A stretch of DNA of 37,522 nucleotides from a virus. A program made the position numbers and the translations under genes. Of this stretch, positions 1 to 5,692 are shown piece after piece (the first letter of the stretch is position 1; every line of letters starts with the position of its first letter). The stretch lies in the IMG/VR virus record IMGVR_UViG_3300009094_000040, positions 1 through 37,522 of that record, one strand, 5' to 3'. Under the pieces are notes generated by a model that had not been told where the DNA came from, made no database searches, and saw only the letters and a list, made by a program, of their open reading frames with translations.

Positions 1-27
1 ACGGTCTTGTTATTGCTGTACTTCTGA

Positions 28-141
28 ATGTTTATAACCCTAATCGGGTCATCTTTGGCGACCGGAGTAGGGTTGCTTAAGCTGCTCATAAACCCATCGT
101 ACAACGCTCTTGACACACTGTCAAGGGTGATGTACCATTGA
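28..141 (+). CDS. possible 37-aa membrane peptide
   Basis: A short ATG ORF directly follows an in-frame TGA (25-27). The product is hydrophobic for about residues 2-22 and ends in a polar segment, so it could be a single-pass membrane peptide. The nine codons before it (1-27) read as a hydrophobic tail ending in TGA, so it may be coupled to a gene entering from the left edge. It overlaps the promoter at 110-138. No clear ribosome-binding site is seen. This may be chance. Confidence 0.28.
   Translation: MFITLIGSSLATGVGLLKLLINPSYNALDTLSRVMYH
109..125. promoter_or_regulatory. 17-bp inverted repeat over the -35 box (candidate operator)
   Basis: CTTGACA-CAC-TGTCAAG is a perfect 7-bp inverted repeat with a 3-bp centre. 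It contains the -35 hexamer of the promoter driving the HTH gene at 145. Its position and symmetry suit a repressor operator, possibly autoregulation by that HTH protein. The 12-mer CTTGACACACTG also occurs at the minus-strand promoter at 32341. Binding is inferred, not shown. Confidence 0.5.
110..138 (+). promoter_or_regulatory. promoter of the HTH regulator gene, leaderless geometry
   Basis: TTGACA (110-115), a 17-bp spacer and TACCAT (133-138, fitting TANNNT). The ATG of the next gene begins 6 bp after the -10 box, so transcription would start at or next to the start codon. That gives a leaderless mRNA, a common arrangement in actinobacteria. The same 6-bp gap is found before whiB at 23282. 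Confidence 0.6.
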
Positions 142-144
142 AGT

Positions 145-714
145 ATGAGGACTACTGGCAACGACACCCTCCCTGTAGAGGAACCCGTGTCTATTATTAG
201 ACAGGTTAGAACTAATAAGAACTTAACGTTAAAAGAGTTCGCTAACTTAGCTCGATGCTCTGATCAAGTGGTAATGCGAGCCGAGCAAGGTATTTATAGT
301 AATATCCCTCCAGCTGTTGCTTACGCTTTATCAGAAATGCGTGGCTACACTATTGAGGAGTTAAACGAGCATTACAAACTCTTTATTAAAAAACATCGTG
401 TATGGGCCCAAAGAAAGAAACCACTAGTTCCTGCCAAATTAGAACTAGCTCCATTAGATACGGAGGAAGGTTTGCATCCTTTTATTTGGTGGAGGCATCG
501 CTGTGGTTATACAACTCGTATGGGTTTCTGTACTGCTTTTTGTGTACATAATAGTACTCTCTCACGTTTTGAGAAAGCTAAGACTGAGTACGTACCTGAT
601 ATCCTGTATGAACTCTTCCAAGACGTTTTTCCCGGAAAGGGAATGGCTACGCGAGTTTACTCAAAGCTACAGCGTCTCTATGACGAATTTACGGGAAAGA
701 GGGAGGCCGCATGA
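145..714 (+). CDS. tandem helix-turn-helix DNA-binding regulator (XRE-like)
   Basis: A 189-aa cytosolic protein with two HTH-like segments. Residues about 16-64 fit the Cro/C1 type (LTLKEFANLARCSDQVV, then an E-Q-G helix). Residues about 112-160 repeat the pattern (RHRCGYTTRMGF, then STLSRFEKAKTEYVP). A basic linker (84-92) separates them. It is probably a transcription regulator that binds DNA through two domains. It is the first gene of the rightward operon, behind a promoter whose -35 lies in a 17-bp palindrome, so autoregulation is plausible. The start is the ATG 6 bp after the -10 box. Its stop overlaps the next tiny ORF as ATGA. XRE-like is sure in outline; its role as repressor or activator is not known. 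Confidence 0.72.
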   Translation: MRTTGNDTLPVEEPVSIIRQVRTNKNLTLKEFANLARCSDQVVMRAEQGIYSNIPPAVAYALSEMRGYTIEELNEHYKLFIKKHRVWAQRKKPLVPAKLELAPLDTEEGLHPFIWWRHRCGYTTRMGFCTAFCVHNSTLSRFEKAKTEYVPDILYELFQDVFPGKGMATRVYSKLQRLYDEFTGKREAA

Positions 715-764
715 CTAATCGAATCTGGCAATGGTTTTGTAATTGGTTAGTGGGCTCCTCATGA
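711..764 (+). CDS. 17-codon coupled mini-ORF
   Basis: ATG at 711 overlaps the TGA of the HTH gene (ATGA), and its own TGA at 762 overlaps the ATG of the next ORF (ATGA). The peptide, MTNRIWQWFCNWLVGSS, is Trp-rich and amphipathic. The double ATGA chain suggests it is translated by re-initiating ribosomes. It could be a functional micropeptide or only a relay that couples its neighbours. It is too short for similarity arguments. Confidence 0.42.
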   Translation: MTNRIWQWFCNWLVGSS

Positions 765-886
765 GTGAAGCTGCTTACATCTTAAGTCTCGAAGAACGAG
801 TTAAAAACTTAGAGACGAAGGTTACAGATTTAGAGAATTTAGCAGCGTATTTAATGCGTAAGGCGGCAGATAATGACGACGGCTAA
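761..886 (+). CDS. 41-aa coiled-coil mini-protein
   Basis: This short ORF starts in an ATGA overlap with the preceding mini-ORF and runs 14 bp into the next gene. Residues about 7-32 carry hydrophobic residues at heptad-like spacing (I7, L10, V14, L17, V21, L24, L27, L31), so the product is almost wholly one amphipathic coiled-coil helix. It could oligomerise with itself or bind the HTH protein or the small terminase next door. The function is not recognised. Confidence 0.55.
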   Translation: MSEAAYILSLEERVKNLETKVTDLENLAAYLMRKAADNDDG

Positions 887-1655
887 ATTCGCTCAAACTC
901 GGGATAAAGTCTTCGTTGATAAGCTGATTGATAAAAACCCCGACCTTAAGGAAGATCAAGTTGAGTTCATCTTACTCGTCGAACAATTCTTCCTCAAAGA
1001 AGGACGACTTCCCACGCATGAGGAAGCACAAGAATTCATCAGCATATCGGAGAGCGAATGGTCTAAAATCTGGCGGAGTAACGCAGTCCGAAATTGCCTT
1101 AATACTAGAGGCGTTCCATTACGAACTCCTGAACCTCTCTCAGCAGAGGCGCAAAAACAGCAAGTTAAAGCGGCATTAACCTTTCGTCAACTTGAAGCAG
1201 CTAAAGCTTTATACGATCCAAATGATATGCGGCCTGACCACACCAAGTTAAAGAAACTCGGTATTAGCACTCAGGAGTACAACACTTGGCGTAAAGACCC
1301 AGTCTTTTTAGAGTACCAGCATTCTTTAGCTGCTAACTTAGTACGTGATGGGGACGACGACGCCTACCGAGCTTTTATGGATAACATTCGGTCAGGTGAC
1401 CACCAAGCTATTAAGATGTACTTTGAAATGAAGGGTATTTACCGTCCTAACGATACAGCCCTTGTTTCAATGCAGACTATTGTGCAACAGATTATTGACA
1501 TCATTCAGCGTGAAGTTACAGACCCTGAACAGTTACAGCGTATCTCGGCTCATATTTTTATGGCTATTAATCAACAGACTGTGCAAAACCCTAGCTTCAT
1601 TGATAAATCCACAGTCACTCCTGTAGGAGAAATTGAGTCGGGGATTGATTTCTAA
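873..1655 (+). CDS. probable small terminase subunit
   Basis: A 260-aa soluble protein, mainly helical. The N-terminal third (about 35-90) looks like an HTH region (LPTHEEAQEFISISESEWSK). A second HTH-like segment lies at about 122-146 (HTKLKKLGISTQEYNTWRKD). The C-terminal half is charged and suited to oligomerisation. Small terminases recognise phage DNA and load the motor. The call rests on this architecture and on position one gene upstream of the large subunit; there is no diagnostic motif. The stop overlaps the next start (TAATG). Confidence 0.55.
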   Translation: MTTAKFAQTRDKVFVDKLIDKNPDLKEDQVEFILLVEQFFLKEGRLPTHEEAQEFISISESEWSKIWRSNAVRNCLNTRGVPLRTPEPLSAEAQKQQVKAALTFRQLEAAKALYDPNDMRPDHTKLKKLGISTQEYNTWRKDPVFLEYQHSLAANLVRDGDDDAYRAFMDNIRSGDHQAIKMYFEMKGIYRPNDTALVSMQTIVQQIIDIIQREVTDPEQLQRISAHIFMAINQQTVQNPSFIDKSTVTPVGEIESGIDF

Positions 1656-2440
1656 TGGCACAGAGTAGTAGTTCAGGTAAAGGTCCTTTAGGTTCACCTC
1701 CTCATCAACTCCCTCATTACTACCACCCCGGTAAAGGTGGAGACAAGCAAGACGGAGATAAGCAAAATTTAGATAAGCAGTTATTAGAAGGCTTCGATCA
1801 AGAAAAAGTCCACCGGCTGCATTTAGCTAGTGATACGGATTCCTCAACGAGAAGTAGTCATCACACTTTAGGTCCTGGAAGAAACCAAGCAGCACCAGGA
1901 GACCACAGTCACCGATTAATTGGAATTTGGCTTTATAGGTCAAGTGACGGTTTGCACAACAGTTCAGGTAACTACCAGGCTTTAGCTTTTACCGATTACA
2001 AGTTTTGGGATCAGGAATACTATTCAAAAGTTTCATCTAGTGAAGTTAAAGTCTTAAAGCGTCACATTGCGACCATTACTTGCAGAACCTCTTTTGAAGG
2101 TAACGGTACAGGACGCCGTGGAATTAGTTATTTCAGTAACGGTGTACAACAACAGCGACAGGAACTTCCTACGCTTGGTGGTGGAGCAACTCAAACTCAA
2201 GTTCAAGACCACGCTTTTGGAATTGACTTAAACGTAGATGAAGTAATTCAGATTCAAACGTTCCAGAACTCAACTGTAAACTTAGCAATTAAAGCGGGGT
2301 TCTTCATTACTCATATGAAAATCATTAGGACCCACCCTCTGAAAATCGACTCCGCAGGTTTAGCATCAGGTACTATTGTGCCTCAGATTCCGGGTCCTGA
2401 AATCGCTTCACGTAAATTCCTATTGAATGGGTCTTGGTAA
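1655..2440 (+). CDS. hypothetical protein, beta-rich C-terminal domain (possible virion fibre or decoration)
   Basis: A 261-aa protein not assigned to a family. Residues 1-70 are Gly/Pro/His/Lys-rich and likely disordered, with a DKQ repeat at about 30-42. Residues 80-90 are His-rich. From about 90 to the end the sequence alternates hydrophobic and polar residues as in a beta-sandwich domain. Such a layout is common in head fibres, decoration proteins or receptor-binding knobs. It sits between the two terminase genes, joined on both sides by TAATG overlaps, an odd place for a structural gene. No signal peptide or membrane segment is seen. Confidence 0.5.
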   Translation: MAQSSSSGKGPLGSPPHQLPHYYHPGKGGDKQDGDKQNLDKQLLEGFDQEKVHRLHLASDTDSSTRSSHHTLGPGRNQAAPGDHSHRLIGIWLYRSSDGLHNSSGNYQALAFTDYKFWDQEYYSKVSSSEVKVLKRHIATITCRTSFEGNGTGRRGISYFSNGVQQQRQELPTLGGGATQTQVQDHAFGIDLNVDEVIQIQTFQNSTVNLAIKAGFFITHMKIIRTHPLKIDSAGLASGTIVPQIPGPEIASRKFLLNGSW

Positions 2441-4065
2441 TGCCTAGGCGTAAGAAAGAAGAATTTAACCCGGCTGACGCTTTACGTCAGGTGGGTGAGT
2501 CTTTACGTACTCAGGCTTTACAACCTAATTTATACAGATATGAACCGCACGAAAAGCAGAAAACTTTTCACACTTGTGACAGTGATGAATACCTTACTGA
2601 TAAATCAGATATTCAGAAAGTGAGATTCTATGTTGGCGGCAACCGCAGTGGAAAAACGGTCGGAGGAATTGTCGAGGATATATGGTGGGTTACTAAAGAG
2701 CACCCCTTTATTGACATCGAGAATATCTGGCCTGAACCTATTAGGGGCCGCATCTGTACGACAGACTTTGTTAACGGCGGTGAGGGTATCATTATCCCAG
2801 CTCTCAAAAGATGGTGCCCTGCTAGTAAGTTTAAAGGCGGGTCCTGGGAATCTGCTTGGGACGCAGAAGAACGAACAGTCCATTTTAGTAATGGTGGATT
2901 CATTGAGTTACGTTCATACGACCAACAGCTTGATAAACATGCCGGTACTAGTAGACATTTTGTTCACTTTGATGAAGAACCCCCCGAAGACATTTATGGT
3001 GAAAACATGGCGCGCCTCATGGACACCGGAGGTCGTTGCTGGTTTACCATGACTCCTGTAGAGGGTATGACTTGGACTTATGACAGATTATACGAGCCAG
3101 GTTCTACAGGTGAAGCAGCTTTTCCAATTTTAATTGTGAACGTTTCAGTTTTTGATAACCCTCACATCGATAAAGATGAAATTTCAATGTTCGCGTCATT
3201 ATGGCAGGACGATGACGACGAAAGTGCGATGCGTATTGAGGGAACTTACATTAGTAAGACGGGTCTTATTTACCCAGGGTTTAAGAAAGAAACACACGTA
3301 ATTCCTAACTGGACCCCTCAAAGGGATGAGGGGACAGTATTCGCTAGCCTAGACCACGGTTTAGCTAACCCTACAGCCTGGTTATGGCATTGTCTCTTAC
3401 CTAACGGTAGAATTATTACTTTTTATGAATACTACGTTAAGAACAGGGTTGTGAGAGAACATGCTATTGAGGTCCTTAAAATTAACAAAGCCCTTGGACG
3501 AGAGCCAGACTTTTACGTTGGCGATCCCAGCATCCGAAATACTGACCCAATTACCCGTACTAGCATATTGGAAGAGTACGGTAAATTTGGAATTTTCATT
3601 CAAGCAAACCCAGGACTCAACGATGTTACAGCTGGAATTGACCGCGTCCGTGCTTACATGAAGCCAGTTTATAAAGACGAGCAAGGAGTAATGCGGTCTT
3701 TATGGGCTGTATGTGAAAGATGTACTCACACTATTAAAGAAATTGGTCATTACCGTTGGGACCCCTGGAAAGAAAAGGGCGCTAAGAGAGAAAAGAATGA
3801 GAAAGAGCGTCCTAAGAAAAAGGACGACCACACTTGCGACTCATTAAGGTATATGATGATGTGCCGTCCGGACTTCGCTGAAATTGCTAAGTCTTTAAGG
3901 TCTGAGATTAACCCTCTCAAGTATTCCCCTGTAGAAGCAACTAGGGCGGTGAGATTAATTGAACGTGCCGACATTCCTAAGAACGCCATTAAGACTAGTG
4001 GTTGGGAATACGATCCGGGTGTTAGAGAAAATCGAGTCGAGTTTAACGAATCGAGTGGATGGTAA
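2440..4065 (+). CDS. terL: terminase large subunit (ATPase-nuclease)
   Basis: A 541-aa packaging motor that docks on the portal, pumps DNA into the prohead and cuts it. The ATPase domain shows Walker A GGNRSGKT (66-73), Walker B FVHFDEEP (174-181) and the coupling motif TMTP (about 203-206). The RNase H-like nuclease shows acidic residues at ASLDHG (D305), VGDPS (D362) and HTCDSLRY (D467). The ATG at 2440 is chosen because it overlaps the preceding stop (TAATG), as at neighbouring junctions; an in-frame TTG lies at 2434. The length is normal for the family. The next gene again starts in a TAATG overlap. Confidence 0.95.
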   Translation: MPRRKKEEFNPADALRQVGESLRTQALQPNLYRYEPHEKQKTFHTCDSDEYLTDKSDIQKVRFYVGGNRSGKTVGGIVEDIWWVTKEHPFIDIENIWPEPIRGRICTTDFVNGGEGIIIPALKRWCPASKFKGGSWESAWDAEERTVHFSNGGFIELRSYDQQLDKHAGTSRHFVHFDEEPPEDIYGENMARLMDTGGRCWFTMTPVEGMTWTYDRLYEPGSTGEAAFPILIVNVSVFDNPHIDKDEISMFASLWQDDDDESAMRIEGTYISKTGLIYPGFKKETHVIPNWTPQRDEGTVFASLDHGLANPTAWLWHCLLPNGRIITFYEYYVKNRVVREHAIEVLKINKALGREPDFYVGDPSIRNTDPITRTSILEEYGKFGIFIQANPGLNDVTAGIDRVRAYMKPVYKDEQGVMRSLWAVCERCTHTIKEIGHYRWDPWKEKGAKREKNEKERPKKKDDHTCDSLRYMMMCRPDFAEIAKSLRSEINPLKYSPVEATRAVRLIERADIPKNAIKTSGWEYDPGVRENRVEFNESSGW

Positions 4066-4274
4066 TGATAAAGATTGCACATTTAGAACACCCCGAAGGT
4101 TCTAATCGAAAAGCTTGTAATGGAGAGTTATTAGATATTGAGGACTACTCAACTTATCCAGTTCCGGCTACTAAAAATGCTATCAAACAGTGTCGAGCTT
4201 GTTTGTTAGCTGCGAATAGAGTTGCGGTGAAAGAACGTGAGCAGAAAAAGTCAGCTTTTAATCGAGCACCATAG
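4065..4274 (+). CDS. small hypothetical protein with paired Cys
   Basis: A 69-aa protein of unknown function. Cys at about 18, 43 and 46 (CRAC) and a His at 6 could bind a metal. The C-terminus is basic. The start is taken as ATG 4065, overlapping the terL stop (TAATG); an in-frame ATG lies at 4059. Its 3' end overlaps the next small membrane ORF. Confidence 0.6.
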   Translation: MIKIAHLEHPEGSNRKACNGELLDIEDYSTYPVPATKNAIKQCRACLLAANRVAVKEREQKKSAFNRAP

Positions 4275-4401
4275 AAAACACCCTTTGGCTGCTTTTAGGT
4301 ACTACTTATTTTGGATTACAGTCTGGACCATCATTGCTTTTGTAACCCTATTCTTTTGTTTCACTCAAGCCTTCGACCCGAGTTATGGTATTTATGACTG
4401 A
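4237..4401 (+). CDS. small single-pass membrane protein
   Basis: A GTG ORF of 54 aa, overlapping the previous gene by 38 bp. The N-terminus is basic (SRK, HHRKH) and is followed by one strong membrane segment at about residues 24-42 (YLFWITVWTIIAFVTLFF). The tail is short and acidic (FDPSYGIYD). By the positive-inside rule the N-terminus would be cytosolic. An internal TTG at 4285 would give 38 aa. It is the last ORF before a terminator at 4431. The function is unknown. Confidence 0.5.
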   Translation: MSRKSQLLIEHHRKHPLAAFRYYLFWITVWTIIAFVTLFFCFTQAFDPSYGIYD

Positions 4402-4411
4402 TTAGATTGGC

Positions 4412-4440
4412 TTGACAAGCATTAGCGAGGCGACTACTCT
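4412..4440 (+). promoter_or_regulatory. promoter overlapping a terminator
   Basis: TTGACA (4412-4417), a 17-bp spacer and TACTCT (4435-4440, fitting TANNNT). The predicted start, near 4447, falls inside the right arm of the terminator hairpin 4431-4451. The new transcript would therefore lack the hairpin and carry AAGGAG before ATG 4475. Both signals share the same 45 bp. Confidence 0.5.
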
Positions 4441-4456
4441 TGGAGTAGTCGTTTTT
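4431..4456 (+). terminator. rho-independent terminator
   Basis: CGACTACTC, loop TTG, GAGTAGTCG (perfect 9-bp stem) followed by TTTTT (4452-4456). It ends the packaging operon after the membrane ORF at 4237-4401. It is the clearest intrinsic terminator in the window. Confidence 0.8.
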
Positions 4457-4474
4457 CGCGTTCAAGGAGCTATA

Positions 4475-4981
4475 ATGGCTGCTAAATCAAAGAGTAAGAA
4501 TGGTCGTTTACCCACGCTTCCTGAGCGTGATCGTTTTGAGGCTGAGCTTTTAAGTGCAGCCCGAGAAGGCCGTGAGCCAAAATATAAGACCGTTGCCGAT
4601 GTTATGGCTGAGGGTCTTGCTGAGGAAATGATTGTGTGGGGTTCTCCTAGTCAGCAGTTGCAGACTAAAGAGGGCCGTTATGCAACTCGTCAGCACAATG
4701 ATAAGACTGATAAAGATCAAGGTCTTAAGACTATTGAAGGCACGACTCAGAATACTCAGACGCCTTATGATGAAGCTCAGCGTTTAGAGGCTGAGGCTGA
4801 TGAGAACCGTCGTAAGAGTAATAAAGAGCGGCGTGAGAGTGGAGCAGAAAACGTGGAGGCTTACGCCCCCGTTATGTACGTTAAGGACGCTCCGCAGACT
4901 CCGGATGAGAAGCGTGAAGCTGCTGAGTCAGAGGATGAGTCAGAAGACGATTTTGATTTTGAAGCAGAAAGCACTAAGTAA
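4475..4981 (+). CDS. hypothetical protein, charged, acidic tail
   Basis: A 168-aa hydrophilic protein not assigned to a family. The N-terminus is basic (KSKSKNGR), the middle is Gln/Thr-rich, residues about 105-130 form a charged helix, and the last 20 residues are strongly acidic (ESEDESEDDFDFEAE). The start is ATG 4475, with AAGGAG 7 bp upstream; a longer frame from TTG 4412 would begin inside the promoter and terminator and is rejected. It leads the operon that contains the portal gene and may be a virion or assembly factor. The stop overlaps the next ATG (TAATG). Confidence 0.65.
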   Translation: MAAKSKSKNGRLPTLPERDRFEAELLSAAREGREPKYKTVADVMAEGLAEEMIVWGSPSQQLQTKEGRYATRQHNDKTDKDQGLKTIEGTTQNTQTPYDEAQRLEAEADENRRKSNKERRESGAENVEAYAPVMYVKDAPQTPDEKREAAESEDESEDDFDFEAESTK

Positions 4982-5568
4982 TGTCGGATAACGTTATTAG
5001 TTATAAATTTAAAGTTGGGGAATATTATCAGGCCCCTAACATTTGTATTGGATGCGGAACTACCGATAATGGAAACACCGAAGGTAAAAGCTTCGGAATG
5101 GTTGATTTAGGCCGAGACATTGATTGGTACGGCGTCTGCTACATCTGTTATAACTGTATTCGTGAATTAGCAGCTGTTGCCGGTCTAATTTCCCCTGGTG
5201 ACTATGAAGATATTGCTAATAGACTTGCTTCTCGGGAATTGCAGGTCACTCAATTAACAACGGAAAACGAGCACCTGCGAAGGATTGTCGATGGATACTC
5301 CAGTCTTAGTCTTTCTAATTTTGGTAACGACGATAGTATTGGGACTGATTTGGAAGACACTCCAAGTTTGGGAGAAGAAACCGCGTCGAACGAGAGTGAA
5401 GACATTAGCTCCGACGGAGATAAATTACCTGAGGAAGCTAGTGGGGGAACTAATGATGAGGAATCAGGAACTGACGAACTTAGTTCTGTCGAAGAATCCT
5501 CAGACGTTCTCAGCACTTCAAGCGACGACGACAGTGATTCCAAATTCCTCGATGAACTCGACGAGTGA
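4981..5568 (+). CDS. zinc-ribbon protein with coiled coil and Ser/acidic tail
   Basis: A 195-aa protein of unknown role. The N-terminal part has Cys pairs CIGC (22, 25) and CYICYNC (53, 56, 59), which suggests a zinc ribbon. Residues about 78-100 form a short coiled coil. Residues from about 115 to the end are low-complexity Ser/Asp/Glu. The +1 frame is open through this tail (from 5285) and runs on into the ORF ending at 5692. The same layout, zinc ribbon plus Ser/acidic tail with an open +1 frame, recurs at 36546-36872. Confidence 0.62.
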   Translation: MSDNVISYKFKVGEYYQAPNICIGCGTTDNGNTEGKSFGMVDLGRDIDWYGVCYICYNCIRELAAVAGLISPGDYEDIANRLASRELQVTQLTTENEHLRRIVDGYSSLSLSNFGNDDSIGTDLEDTPSLGEETASNESEDISSDGDKLPEEASGGTNDEESGTDELSSVEESSDVLSTSSDDDSDSKFLDELDE

Positions 5569-5692
5569 GTATCTTGCATCCGGTACAGATGTAGATGAAG
5601 TAAACCGTCAGCGTATTGCAGAAGGCTTACAGCCTTTTGACCTCTCTGAGTTTATAGGGTCGGATGATGGCAGCGGATCTTTCATCGGTTGA
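5552..5692 (+). CDS. 46-aa acidic ORF, separate gene or +1 frameshift extension
   Basis: Starting from ATG 5552 this frame encodes an acidic 46-aa peptide (EYLASGTDVDEVNRQRIAEG, then LQPFDLSEFIG). It overlaps the 3' end of the zinc-ribbon gene by 17 bp and the portal start by 29 bp. No good Shine-Dalgarno is seen. A +1 slip at GAG-TGA-G (5563-5569) would join it to the preceding acidic tail. A longer reading from 5285 gives 135 aa with an apparent membrane segment, but that part lies wholly over the zinc-ribbon gene and is probably a shadow. Confidence 0.45.
   Translation: MNSTSEYLASGTDVDEVNRQRIAEGLQPFDLSEFIGSDDGSGSFIG

Noticed and set aside
2605-2903. Antisense ORFs within the terminase gene
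   Set aside because: They lack ribosome sites and lie opposite well-conserved ATPase motifs; they are shadows.
4412-4474. N-terminal extension of the 4475 gene from a TTG at 4412
   Set aside because: This stretch holds the -35, the terminator stem and the U-tract, and ATG 4475 has an AAGGAG ribosome site.
5285-5551. Membrane-segment protein read in the +1 frame from 5285
   Set aside because: It lies entirely over the zinc-ribbon gene, has no ribosome site, and its hydrophobic start is likely a frame shadow; only the part after 5552 is kept as a candidate.
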